The notes below the pieces were generated by a model, which had not been told where the DNA came from, did no database searches, and saw only the letters and a program-made list of their open reading frames with translations. A program made the position numbers and the translations under genes. A stretch of 64,000 bases of DNA. Source: Alnus glutinosa (lineage: Eukaryota; Streptophyta; Magnoliopsida; Fagales; Betulaceae). Shown here piece by piece: positions 36,601-47,586 of this stretch (position 1 is its first letter; every line of letters begins with the position of its first letter). Where the stretch lies: the NCBI RefSeq assembly GCF_958979055.1, contig NC_084894.1, forward strand, positions 23,033,616 to 23,097,615. The letters run 5' to 3'.

Positions 36601-37868
36601 CATGAAACTAAACAGTCTATCTCTCAAAATTTTGAAATGAAGGATTTGGGTGAAGCTTCTTATGTCATTGGCATAGAGATTCAAAGAGACAGAAAACAAA
36701 GAATATTGAAACTGTCTCAAAAGGCCAACATTGAAAATAAAGAGATTCAGACTGAAGAATTCTATGGCTTCTATAGCACATATTATTATAGGGGATAAAT
36801 TCAATAATGATCAATGTCTCCTAAATGTATTGGCACAAGAGCAAGATGAAGAATATTCTATATGCATCTGCAGTCAGCAGTCTATTGTATGCACAAGTCT
36901 GCATTAAACCTGACAATGCAATGGCAGTTGGAATGCTAGGTCGATATCAAAGTAACCCAAAATTGAAACATTGGAAAACTGCAAAGAAATTCAGGCGGTA
37001 TTTACAAGGAACCAAGGACTAAAGTTTGGCATATAGACACACTGACCATTTGGAGGTGGTTGGATATTCAGATTCATATTTTGCTGGATGTGTAGATGGT
37101 AGAAAATCTACTTTAAGGTATATCTTTCTTCTTGTTGGATGGATTATATTCTAAGGAAGCAACAAGCAAACTATAGCTGCGACATCTACAATGGATGCGG
37201 AATTTATTTATTTTTGCTTCATTCCTCCATGATCTAGTGATTTGATATCTTGATCCCAACTAGTGGTCAGCTCCTTCCTTTAAGTAACATGAAAGTGTAG
37301 GCCTTCTTTTCTTTTTCTCTGAGCAAGATGGAAGTTGGTTAGGGAAGTTAATTCTAAATATGATGTTTAAATACGTGAACATGGTGAAAATGGTGATCAG
37401 TTTTGACTTGAGGAACGACTAAGATCTCGGGTGGTATTTAGATGAGCAAGCTATTCTTTACTTTTTATTTGTTTTACCCTTCTGACATAATGGACAGTGA
37501 AATGAAAAAGGGAAATTCAATGGCTTTACAATTTTATTACTTGTTTGGAAGATGATCATAACATATAAACTTGCAGTATTTAAGCTTGGCATTGTCAGTT
37601 GGTCCTTGTTTTGTGGATTATTTTCCTGGGATTTCCGATTCAAGTTGTCACTTCTCACTGATTATATTAAATTTCTTTCAGCTTGAGGATGTATAATTCA
37701 CTCGTGGAGAGATGCTTTAATGATTGTGTGGACACCTTCAAGCACAAATCCTTGCAGAAGCAAGAGGAAACCTGCGTGCGGCGATGTGCTGAGAAGTTTC
37801 TAAAGCATTCAATGCGTGTTGGCATGAGGTTTGCTGAGCTCAACCAAGGAGCAGCCACACAAGATTGA
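33621..37868 (+). CDS. TIM9: mitochondrial small TIM chaperone TIM9
   Basis: Two exons (33,621-33,715 and 37,682-37,868) join in phase to 93 residues, the same length as I recall for Arabidopsis TIM9. The twin CX3C motifs are CFNDC and CVRRC, separated by sixteen residues, and the conserved words SLRMYNSLVERC and MRVGMRFAELNQ flank them. TIM9 pairs with TIM10 in the intermembrane space as a hexameric chaperone that carries hydrophobic carrier proteins to the TIM22 complex. The single intron is about 4 kb, contains a Copia fossil and a GC-rich block, and starts with a GTACCA donor. Exon 1 and the promoter are duplicated 3.67 kb upstream. Confidence 0.92.
34100..36300. other. TIM9 intron: repeats and GC-rich block
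   Basis: About 34,380-34,700 has coding-like composition but I recognise no domain. About 35,405-35,870 is GC-rich with overlapping open frames on both strands, which I read as a composition effect in an inserted repeat rather than a gene. Near 36,031 the word GGCTCTAATATCAT resembles the reverse of a tRNA-Met primer-binding site. The whole stretch is probably composed of old insertions. Confidence 0.4.
36330..37215 (+). mobile_element. Ty1/Copia fossil, RT-RNase H part, in TIM9 intron
   Basis: On the plus strand are recognisable pieces of a Copia polyprotein: the reverse transcriptase words LNKSIYGLKQAS, YVDILLASND and MKDLGEASYVIGIEI, followed by the RNase H region (DNAMAVGMLGRYQSNP, then GYSDSYFAGC). 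The order is correct for Ty1/Copia. The copy is old and broken in many places, and gag, protease and most of the integrase are not seen. No convincing LTR pair was found. Confidence 0.8.
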
Positions 37869-38390
37869 ATGAACTACTCTTTAGCAACCAAGGGTGGAGA
37901 AGCCAGAGTGGTGAAATTTCTTATTGATACGAGCATTGCTTTGTTCCTCTATATGTATTTCCTCTTTGCTTGTATCCAATGAAAATCTGAACATTGCAGA
38001 TACATATGCAGGAGAACCTGTTATTAATAATTTCGAGCAAGAGATCAACCCTGCTAAACACCCCTGTGCTGTGCTGTGCTGTAGAAATTTTATGAATGAA
38101 TATATTTATTCTCTATAATATTTAAATATTCTCTTTTTTATGATTTCTTTATTCTTTATTTTTCAAACGGTTATATTTTTCAAACGGTTACTTTTTAAAC
38201 AATCATACCTTTTAAACAACCATATTATTATCATTTTATTGGCAGAGTATATTTTGGCTGCTTGGGGATGTTGTGTAAAAGGCAAGGGATTGCAAAAGAA
38301 TGATTTTGTTAATAATAATAATAAATAAATAAAAAAGAGACAGAGAAAGGAGAAATAATTTTTTATTAGAAATAATTTTAGGGAAGCAGA
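37869..38390 (+). other. TIM9 3' UTR and spacer
   Basis: The first 200-250 bases are a likely 3' UTR. It is followed by AT-rich DNA with repeated CAAACGGTTA words at about 38,164-38,190 and a (TAA)n tract near 38,310-38,330. Confidence 0.4.
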
Positions 38391-40130
38391 TTTGGATTAG
38401 AGAAGCTGCTGGAGCGGTCTATCAAAAGTAAACACTAAAAACAAAGTTAAAAAATAATTTACAACTCAATTTTGATAAAAATAACAAGATCCAATCACAG
38501 CAAATATACAGTCAAACTGCCATATAGTCTTTGTAGAGTAGAGTATACCAATTGGAAGACACCTCCAAAACAGTAGGTGAACATGTCAAGGCACATCAAT
38601 ACACAAATGCAGCATACAAATTAAACGCCAAGAAAAAGAAAAATCACACAAATTAAACAAGTGAAACCTCCAAATAATCCACGTACACAAACAAGCAGGT
38701 ACAAATTTGTTTTGTACACCATTTGGGTTCCATCACTGGTTTGGTAACTTTATGAGAGATCGTCATATCCATTATCCTGCATTTCTGCAAAATTCAACAG
38801 TTTTTTAGTATAAGCAACTCATCCATATCATTATACAAAGAATTCACAGAATAGAAAGCCACCTATCGCATAATAAACATCTGACAGCATCATCTAGAAA
38901 ATAGCCAAAAAAAAAATTATCAAACACCAAATAAACAACAATAAAGCTACCAGCCAACAGTCATCGTGATACATAGTAAACCAGAAAAGAAAACTTCACA
39001 AGATCATATTAAACAAGCAGCAGACTATGTGTAAATGCCTCTAGGTTTCCACTATCAAAAGGTATTTGCTTTTTCAATGTTGATTGCTCATTACTGATAA
39101 CTCTAAATTCAAAAGAAGCTCACTTAACCTTGGGGTCCATGGGACCACTCTTAACTCATTTACAACTAAACATATAGCTATGCTTTCGACAAAGCCGAGC
39201 ACGCATGTATCCATTGCCCTTTTTTCTTTTTCTTTTTTAATAAGTAATTGAGACATCATTAAAAGCATAAGGCACACAGGAAGTATACAAAACTAGTAGG
39301 AGCAAAAAGAACAAAAAACACAAGATAACTAAACACCAAAAACGTAATAGCAGTACATAAAGCATTAAATGGAAATATGGACCAATTGTTTCCATCAACT
39401 GAGGAAGAAGCAAAACAAACACAATAATTTTTGCCACACTTAAGTGTGTGCTCGCTTTGATGTGCACAAAGCATAGTATCTCTGGACAGATACTGGAGGT
39501 CATTGCAGAGATAACAATGTTGGTCGCAACTTAGACTCACAAGTTTAAATTCAAAAGTCCAAGAAACACACCTAAACTATCAGAACTATATCTGCACTCA
39601 TCAATTTTCCTTTTTCTTTTACCTGTATTTGGGTTGAAATGGTTTTATTTCATTCCTTCTTTTTTTATCCATTACATTTTCTGTTTTATTTTTCAAAATA
39701 TAATGAACACTTGATTCCTAACCAAGCTCTACATTTCTAGATACAAAACGTTGAATCACATAAATCCTGGCATAATCTTCATGTATAAATTATACATTAG
39801 GCAGTCGGCACATGAGAAGTATATAAGTCATGACTAATATGACGTACTAAGACAGTACATACAACAATAAATTATGGCAGAAAAGAAAAGAACAAAAAAG
39901 AATGAACAGAAAAACTAGTAACGTCAACTAAATCTCTCTATTAGCGAACAACTAATAATCTTAATGCAGAAGACTGAATTTAAATGAAACTTTCAATAAG
40001 CAAATTGGCAGAACTATAGCAAACGTTACACATTCCCCATATAAGCATATCATCACGTTCTGTAAAAATTTTAAAAGAAACTAAACAGAGTACAAAGTTA
40101 ATACCTTTCACTAAATGCATTCTAAACATC
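38391..40130 (-). other. probable 3' UTR and 3' UTR intron of CXIP4
   Basis: After the CXIP4 stop, the minus strand shows a donor (GTATTAAC) just past 40,101 and a pyrimidine-rich acceptor (ATTTTGCAG) near 38,787, so a 1.3-kb intron in the 3' UTR is possible, with the last exon in about 38,400-38,786. Short open frames at 39,074-39,540 have no recognisable product. This is an inference from splice-site shape. Confidence 0.35.
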
Positions 40131-41081
40131 CTAATCATGCTGGCGTTTCCTGTTCTTCTTCTCATATCTCTTCTTGCTCCTACTGACCCTCAAATCATCT
40201 GAGGCATCAGAATCAGATGGTGAAGCTGCCCTCCTGCTCTTGTGCTTACGCTCTCTAGCAGAATCCTCAGATGCATCTGAATCAGAATCAGAATCTCGGT
40301 GGCTTCTCCTCCTCCTCTTCTCCTTCCTACTCTTTCTGTGCCGTCGACGACGCTCATTATCCTCATCCGAGGACTCATTCCTTTTTCTCTGCCTATCCTT
40401 CTTTCTCCTCTTCCTACTTTTATCGGAATCATCCGAATCATCTGAATCACCGCTTCCTCTCTTCCCACTCCTCTTCTTAGATCTCCCTCTACTCTTCCTC
40501 TCCCTAGAAGCCCTATCTGGCTCATCTTCATCTAACTCCTTTTTCATTGACCTTTCCTTACTAATTTTTTTCCCATTTCTCTTTGCGATAATCTTCTCAA
40601 TCTCTGAATCGACATCTGAATCCGAATCCTCACTCTCATCCTCTTCATCACTCTCGGCCGCGCTTTTTCCTTTCACCCTACCCACATTCCCCTTCAACTT
40701 CTCCAACTCAGCCATTGCAGCAGCCTCAATCGCTTCTGGGTCTTTATCCTTACTATCATCCTTAACACTCAAAAAGTTCCTACACTGAAATGTGAGGTGT
40801 CCAACACGGCCACACTTCTTGCACACGCCACGAGTCTCATTGGCATTTGACCCAGTTATACGGGCAAGTGCAAGGAGGCCCTGGAAGCTTGCATAGGCAT
40901 TCTCAGCATCTGGTTCAGCATTAGATGCATTGGGATTTGAAGAGTTCTGGGCATCATCCTTATTGGGTGCATAGGGATCATAGCCGATCGCACTCTGCCA
41001 TATACCGTGGGTTTGGAGGGCTGCACTACTATGCACCCGATTGTTTGCAGGCATGCGAACCCTACCCGCTGTAGCCGGCAT
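40131..41081 (-). CDS. CXIP4: CAX-interacting protein 4-like zinc-knuckle protein
   Basis: A single coding exon gives 316 residues. The N-terminus MPATAGRVRMPANNRVHSSA matches Arabidopsis CXIP4 as I recall it. A CCHC zinc knuckle lies at residues 87-100 (CKKCGRVGHLTFQC). The rest is strongly charged: an acidic Glu/Asp/Ser stretch at about 140-165, then Arg/Ser, Lys/Arg and Asp/Ser repeats to the basic end KNRKRQHD. CXIP4 was first reported as an activator of vacuolar Ca/H exchangers, but the CCHC plus RS-like layout also fits a nuclear RNA-processing factor such as SREK1IP1. The coding exon is preceded by an intron (about 41,106-42,140) in the 5' UTR. Confidence 0.9.
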   Translation of the reverse strand: MPATAGRVRMPANNRVHSSAALQTHGIWQSAIGYDPYAPNKDDAQNSSNPNASNAEPDAENAYASFQGLLALARITGSNANETRGVCKKCGRVGHLTFQCRNFLSVKDDSKDKDPEAIEAAAMAELEKLKGNVGRVKGKSAAESDEEDESEDSDSDVDSEIEKIIAKRNGKKISKERSMKKELDEDEPDRASRERKSRGRSKKRSGKRGSGDSDDSDDSDKSRKRRKKDRQRKRNESSDEDNERRRRHRKSRKEKRRRRSHRDSDSDSDASEDSARERKHKSRRAASPSDSDASDDLRVSRSKKRYEKKNRKRQHD

Positions 41082-42140
41082 CTTGAAGTTTAAATATCAA
41101 ACTCTGCAAGAAAAAAAAAAAAAAACTTATAATAGAGCATTAGCACTAGCCTAGCCCTAATTTCTCCAAAATTTAGCTAAAAACCCCACTTTTCAAAAAC
41201 ACCATACATCTCACTCACTAAATCATATATTCTTCTTACTATATTACATATTTATACCATTGCCAGGAGAAAAAGATTTTTTTTTGATAAGTAAGTAAAA
41301 ATGGAAAAACCATTAGACTAAAAAAGACTATTTTATACAGCAGAATATAATCTTGTTAGCCGCTTCTACATCCATATCACCCCTCGTTAGCATTAGGAGA
41401 AAAGAAAAAGTATGACAGTGCAACAGATCATCAACAACCCTGATTCGAATGAGGGTATGTAACAGAAATACAAAATTCTTTGCTCGTCAAAACATGCTAC
41501 ATTCAAGCCATTCTGTTTGGCCATCTCTGTAACATACAATAAGTAAATTTTTAACATCCAGGATATTTCATCTCAATGATATTATCCAAATCCTAATTAG
41601 CCATTACCCAACCCAAGTAAAAGGTCAAACCTTTGGGTTTCTTGTAGGAGCACTAGCCCCAATGGCTACAAGAGCCACTGCTGCACCCACAAGAATCTGG
41701 GTATCTAGCGTCTATAACAGATCCAAGATATTATCCTCCCAATCGTGAAGAGCAGATGTATGGGAAATATTATCAAAAACCAACCGAATCAAGAAATAGA
41801 CCAGAAAATAAAATGGGAGAGTGTCAGGGCCTCGCCTAACTTTCAAAACAAATCATATCAGTTTGGCCGTCTCTGCAATATATAAAAATTTCAAAATAAA
41901 TCCACCACGCTTAATCAAAGGTACTAAATTGCCAACCAAAACACCCAGAGGCAACAAGTTCAAAAATTCCCAGCACACAAATCATATCAAGAATTCATAA
42001 AACAAGCACCCATGACGAAAACAACCTCGAGCAAATTAATTCAAAAACAAGAAACCCAAAAACAGAATAAAACCCCCCACATAAATCCGAAAATCCCAAC
42101 AAAACCCAATCGCATAGAACCCCAAAATTGTGATCCATAC

Positions 42141-42235
42141 CTTCAGTAAGAAGCAACAGAGGAAGTAGATGGAGCAGAGACAGCAGAGCGGCGGAGGTGA
42201 CAAAGGCGATGCGGAGGCAAGGAGCGGAGGTGGAT
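42141..42235 (-). other. 5' UTR exon of CXIP4
   Basis: On the minus strand a leader ending ACTGAAG meets a GTATGG donor at 42,140. The matching acceptor TTTTCTTGCAG lies just upstream of the CXIP4 ATG, near 41,106. The upper limit is a guess. The roughly 1-kb intron between is AT-rich and noncoding. Confidence 0.55.
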
Positions 42236-42474
42236 AGACTTACGTTTTCCGGACTAAACCGATGGGATCATGAAAAGGTGCTTTGAATGGGCCAAACTGG
42301 GCCTGGCCTGCCCTTAGAATTAGTATTGTCGGCCAGGCCCGCTCCATGGTAACCAGCTTTTTTACTTAAATAAAAAATCCTATTTTTATCGTTTCTTTTG
42401 CTCTTTTTTAACAAGCAATTAACCTCTAGCCTCACAAATCCCACACACAAGTGGGTAACGTGTAGGTATGCTTT

Positions 42475-44230
42475 ATTTTGATAGATTCATTCTAAAGTTA
42501 GTTGAAGTTAATTTAATCCTCAATTTTTTTTTCTTTTCTTTTTTGGATTTAATTACTACAATGAACCTAATACTTTGTGAAACTACAATTAAATGTAAGT
42601 CTACTGATCCTATAGGTCTTGTACAAACCCAAACCCTATCAAATAATCCTATAATAATTACTAAAAAAGAGCGTAGTTAAAAGCAAATTACTAATGGATT
42701 GCACTAATCTCTAAAATGGTTATAGAGAGAGAGTCTGACTTCTCTCTAATTTTTTCTCTGGTGCTCTCTGTTGAATACTCCATGGGAGGGAAAAGCATTG
42801 TGCTTCCCTCCCATCACCCATCCCCGTTCCATATCTCCTCCTTCCACCCCACCACAAAACCAACCCTCCGTCATCTTTCTCTCCTTCCACCCAACATCTT
42901 CTCAGTTTTTGTGTCCATTGGAGATAAGGCATAAACTCCAGCTATCTACCTATCTTTTTCACACTTTCCTTGTACTTTCGTGGTTTGAGTCTTCACAATA
43001 GCATCTCCAGATCTTTTGTGGTTTCGTTTCAATTTTTCAGATCTAAATCTTTATTCCTCCATCAACTTTTACAAGACACACACTTCACCAACAGGTTCGT
43101 TGGCGTCTCCGGATTCCACCGACGGTCGCCGTTCACTCCACTGCCATCTACTCCCCCGTGCATGGCACACACGCTCCATCAGCGCATGAATGCCATAGTT
43201 GCTCTCCCCGCCTTCCACCTCGACGACAACCGGTGTTTTTGGACTTCGCCAGCGAATCCGGCTACTGAGAGGCCTCCCCTAGGTGGCGCGTGTGCCCCAC
43301 GCACCGTCAGGGAAGGCTCCCACCCTGCCTCCATTTGGACCTTTGCTGTTTTTGTTCCTACTTTTGTAATATCTTGTTTATTTTTGGACTTATTTGTTAT
43401 TTCTCCTTGTTCATCCCTGTTATTATATTTGGAGCCTCTGGGCTCTATACCAACACCAAACCACCTTAACTGGTGGACCCGATTTTTGACATCTGCGTCA
43501 CGAATCTTTTTGCCTGTATTTTCGGAAGCATTGCATCCGCGTACTTTCATTCCTAGTTTAATTTTAGGCTGCCCAGGCCTTGTTTTGTTTTTCTTTCCTA
43601 GTGTAATTTTTTTCATGTACCTATAAAATAAATAAAAAAAAGGGCAAATTACTAGTGAAATAAAAGTATGGCCAAGCTAGGTTGGCATTCATTGAGCTGC
43701 AGCCCGGGATATTTATTTATTCCGTTGGGTCTAACCCATATGCTTGAGAGTGCTTAGTTTTTTCGTTGGTAAAACTTCTCTTGATTAGTCTGTCCGAATG
43801 TGCTTCTTCTATATCTCATATGAGCTAAATGTGCAAATCAATAAAAATAATTGATGCAGTTAAAAGCATTTTACCCATTTGACAAGAAGGCAATACTTCT
43901 CACAAAGAGAAGGGGGGCTAATGGACTGAAGCAATTAACCTCTCCATCTCAATACTTTGATAGATCCATTCTAAAGTTAGTTAAGTTAATTTAATCCATC
44001 AATTTTTTTTTTCTTTTCTTTTTTGGATTAATTACTACAATAAACCTCATACTTTTTAAAACTACTATTCAATGTAAGTCTATTGATTTCATAATAGGTC
44101 TTGTAAAAACCCTATCAAATAATCCTATAATAATTACTAAAAATGAAATGAGCGTAGTTAAAATCCAACTACTAGTGAAATAAAAGTATGACCAAGCTAG
44201 GTTGACATTCATTGAGCAGCAGCCCCGGAT
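42475..44230. repeat. direct duplication of a ~280-bp block, one copy interrupted
   Basis: The block 42,475-42,693 recurs at about 43,958-44,168 with shared words TTCTAAAGTTAGTT, AAATGTAAGTCTA-like and AATAATCCTATAATAATTAC. The continuation of the second copy (44,168-44,230, AAAGTATGACCAAGCTAGGT) matches 43,655-43,700 rather than sequence next to 42,693. The first copy is thus split by a 950-bp insertion, described separately. The duplicated block itself is AT-rich and of unknown nature. Confidence 0.75.
42694..43643 (+). mobile_element. 950-bp retroposon with 11-bp target duplication
   Basis: The insert is bounded by GCAAATTACTA at 42,683-42,693 and 43,644-43,654 and ends with an A-rich tail (AAATAAATAAAAAAAA). 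The neighbouring duplicate at about 44,160-44,175 has the uninterrupted site. These are the marks of target-primed retroposition, as for LINEs and their derivatives. The insert contains no reverse transcriptase. An open frame of 218 codons (42,970-43,626) runs through much of it without a recognisable domain. It may be an internally deleted LINE made of 5' and 3' untranslated parts, or a SINE-like or processed-transcript copy. Confidence 0.75.
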
Positions 44231-44530
44231 TTTTTTTTCTTTTTTCTTTTTTTTCTTTTTTTTTTTCATTCGCCCTGGAAATTTTGTTTATGTCAGCACC
44301 ATAATATCAAATTGGGGTAGAAGATTAGGATTAGAGAATGATAGAAAAGCAAGGATATAGACTTTGAGTGAGTAGGAAACAAAAAATATCTATTCTAATT
44401 CTATCATCAGCTATGGGTATATACAAATGCAATCCCAATAATGAATCGGGAGAGTTCTAGCTCCAACAAAAAAATAAAAATAACTAAAAAAATCCAAAAA
44501 TACAGATACTCAAAACTATTTTAAATTTTA
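44231..44530. other. AT-rich spacer
   Basis: This stretch starts with a pyrimidine tract and is otherwise AT-rich. I see no gene or repeat boundary in it. Confidence 0.4.
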
Positions 44531-45037
44531 GGGATATTTACACAGTTGGTCCCTGTGGTATACCATAATTATTTTTCACTCCCTATAATTTAAAAAGTTC
44601 ATAGGAGGTTCTCGTGATATGCAATAATTACAAATCGATCTCTGGCGTCAAATTCTGTTAAAATTTTTAACAGATTCCGTCAAATGCCACATCAACACCA
44701 CGTGTCGTCATCTTATTAGTGACATGTGGCACTGACATGTCCAATCTTAATAAAAAAAAAAAAAAAGGTGTGGCTGGGCCACCCCTTTTCTATTTTTGTT
44801 TTTTGTTTTTTTTTTGTTTTTAAAGTATTTTTATTTATTTTTTAATAATTTTTATTATTATTATTAAGATGGCGACACATGTCGCTGACATGTAGGACTA
44901 ACAAATTCTGTCAAAATTGTGGACGAAAAATCGACCAAAGGAATAAAACGTAATTATTGCATACCACAGAGATCTCTCATATACTTTTTAAACCATAGAA
45001 AGTGAAAAATAATTATGATATACCAAATGAACTAACG
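44531..45037. mobile_element. ~500-bp element with ~120-bp inverted ends
   Basis: The left end (from CACAGTTGGTCCCTGTGGTA) and the reverse complement of the right end (from GCACCGTTAGTTCATTTGGT) are alike over about 120 bp, including CATAATTATTTTTCACT and ATGCAATAATTAC. The interior has a second inverted pair around CACGTGTCG and CGACACATGT. Long ends point to a Mutator-like nonautonomous element, of the same general style as the ones at 17,774 and 52,681. It has no coding capacity. Confidence 0.6.
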
Positions 45038-45038
45038 G

Positions 45039-45069
<31 letters not shown>

Positions 45070-45501
45070 TATTAACAATCGAGCTCAAAATAATATGATC
45101 TCTAGAAACTAAATTCCAAATGGTGCAACAACCCCCATACAAAAGTTTGAATTTGAATTCACCAAGGCGCCCAACCCGTTTGAAACCCCCACCCCCCATC
45201 AAAAAAAAAGGCGACATACCCCACGCACCCACTAAATCACATTACAAAAAAAACAATTAAATGTTTAACCCGAAATTTAATTGAATCCCTATTACGTAGA
45301 AGACTAATGCAACAAATATCTTTGCCACGCTGCAATATTTCGTCGACCCTCCCGCCACAGAAACCGACTTCTCCAACTTTTTCCCATTCAAAGGGTACGT
45401 GCAAGCTTCGTAACCTGTGCCACCCACACCCACATGATTTTATTTAGGTTTCAATCAATTTCTAATATATATTCCCAGGTGTTCTCAGGAAAGGAAATAG
45501 C
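45038..45501 (-). other. spacer and 3' UTR of the GH17 gene
   Basis: Begins with a long poly(A) tract on the plus strand. The last 150-200 bases before the glucanase stop are a likely 3' UTR. No other gene is seen. Confidence 0.4.
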
Positions 45502-47586
45502 CTAAAAAATCTTACTGGGATCAACGGTGGTGAGGACTCCAGTGTGGCTGAAATCACAGTCAACGTCTTGGCGACCAAAGGCCTGATAGTAAGCGTTCAT
45601 AGCGTACGATGCATGTGATCTCACAGTGTTGGGATTGAAGCAGGCCCCACCATCCTGTATCGGCTTGCAGTCCACTCCTCTGCTGCACACGTAGTCTATG
45701 TTCCCCTGTAGCGCCTCATCGCTAGCATCTGATCTAGGCACGCACCACTTACCGCTCGAAGAACCACCTGGAGCTGCTGATGATGATGGCCCCTTCGCAA
45801 CAGCAGGAGCTGCTGATGACGATGATGGCCCCTCCGCAACAGCAGGAGCTGCTGATGACGATGATGGCCCCTCCGCAACAGCAGGAGCGGGGCCCAACGC
45901 CTGAGTACAAAACAAATCCACGGTCATGATCAATCCATACTTTAAAGTTCTCGATCTACACAACATTTCTTCCGCTCAAAATTTAAAATTAATACATTTA
46001 AAAGTATAGGTTAACCAATTAATCTATTCCGAGATCTACTAGTACCATTAAATTATCATAGCACCGTCCGTACTGCATCATTTAATAATTAGCCAAGGGG
46101 ATGTCAGGACATTATTATTTTTCTGTGACCGAAATACCACTTGAACAGTGCCACCGTGGAGATAAGTCACAGAACAACAAAGACAGACGTGTGTCTTTCT
46201 GTCTTCCATTAAAGCCGTCTACTACGAATTTGGGTAAAGACTGACAAAGATCAGAGCCGATAATTATGAAACACGGAAAATACGACGAGACAGGTTGCGT
46301 TTAGCAAGGTCGGCCATATATGTCAAAAGATGATTGGGCAATAGCTGGATTTGTCCAAAAATGTCAAAAGGCGTCAGTCTAGTATTCGATAAGCGTGCCC
46401 AAAGTGTTCATTTTCAGAAGTAGGTCACAGACACTAGATGCTTTACGAAAAAGCTGGTGGCTTAAAGAATTACGAAGAGCAACAACGAACTTAAAAAATG
46501 AGAAAAATGAGCAATATCTGAAGTGTTTTTTTAAAAAAAAAATATTACCTGATCAATGCGTAAAATGCCCACATCATAAACCGGAGTAAGATCCGGCTTG
46601 AACAACCCGAAGTTCCGCTCCGAAGTGGACGGTTTAAGATTCTCATTGAACAACGAGAAAATGTAAGTCTCGAAGGTCCTGTTGGGCATCAACGGCGTTC
46701 CTTTCCCGGAGTTCACGTGCTTCACGAGGTTCCCGTTATACGACAACGCGTTCTGCAGGTTCACCTCGGGTTGGGTCGGGTCACCAGCAGAGGGCCACCC
46801 AGTTTCGGCTACCACAATCTCCACGTCCTCGTACCCCAGCTTCTTCATCGCCGAGTAAACCGCGTCGAGCTGGGCATCATACATGTTCGTGTAGTTCAAC
46901 CCCGTAACGTTGTCGAAAACGCCGCCGTTTGGCCTGAAGAGCGCGTAGTTCAAGGTCTTGGCCGTGAAACCGAAGAACGGGTAGGGGTTGATCAAGAAGG
47001 GTGACTTGGTTTGATTATGGAAGTCCAGAATCGGAGCGAATATGGCCCGATCGTACCCGCGTCGGAACCGCCCAGAACTCGGCGGCTCAGAGCTAGACAA
47101 TATACCCAAGGAGTGCGGCGTGGAGACCTGAATATCAGTAATATTTGCTAATTCCAAGGCTGACTTCAAGGCCTTCATGGCCGGCAAAAGGTGCGCGATC
47201 AGACTCTTGTCCGAAGTGGCGAGGATTTCGTTACCTACGGCGATGCGGTTGAACTTGGTCCCGGGGTGAAATGGCAGAATGTTATTGGCGACCCAGGACT
47301 GGGCGGCAGGGAGTTTGGCCAGGGAGGGAACGTCGCCGTTTCCGACTGTGACAGTGACGGAGATGCCAGTGTTGGAGAAGGCGCGTAGGATGTCGGGGTT
47401 GGCGTCGAATATCTTGATGCGGTCGATGGTGGTCTTGGTTTTGAGAAAGGTGGCGACTTGGGAAGGTGGTGGGAGGTTGTCGGCGACGGTGCCGTAGTTG
47501 ACGCCGATGGAGTATGCCGCGGAGGAGCGCTGGATTAGGCGGTGAACTGAGACGAGGAAGAAGAGAAGGAGGAATTTAAATGCCAT
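45502..47586 (-). CDS. secreted endo-1,3-beta-glucanase, GH17 plus X8
   Basis: Two exons (47,586 down to 46,549, and 45,900 down to 45,502) encode 478 residues. A signal peptide ([17 protein letters not shown]...SSAA) precedes the mature start YSIGVNYG. The GH17 barrel runs to about residue 340; the acid/base is Glu120 in AVGNEI and the nucleophile Glu261 in VVAETGWPS. Exon 2 gives a Ser/Ala/Pro linker with three copies of an [13 protein letters not shown] unit and an X8/CBM43 domain (about 397-478; Cys399, 418, 424, 433 and 461). No hydrophobic tail follows, so no GPI anchor is predicted. It should hydrolyse callose in the wall; the layout resembles the pollen allergen Ole e 9. The ATG at 47,586 is the only one that gives a good signal peptide. 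Confidence 0.9.
45771..45892 (-). repeat. 39-bp minisatellite, three units, in the GH17 linker
   Basis: A 39-base unit containing AGCTGCTGATGACGATGATG (plus-strand reading) is repeated three times with few changes; the unit at 45,771-45,808 is slightly shorter. It encodes the Ser/Ala-rich linker between GH17 and X8. Because the period is a multiple of three, gain or loss of units keeps the frame. Confidence 0.85.

Noticed and set aside
40174-40788. 204-codon frame on the plus strand opposite CXIP4
   Set aside because: It is the antisense shadow of the Arg/Ser/Asp-rich coding region.
42970-43626. 218-codon open frame
   Set aside because: It lies within the retroposon insert, overlaps another open frame on the opposite strand, and has no recognisable domain; its start is not conserved in context.
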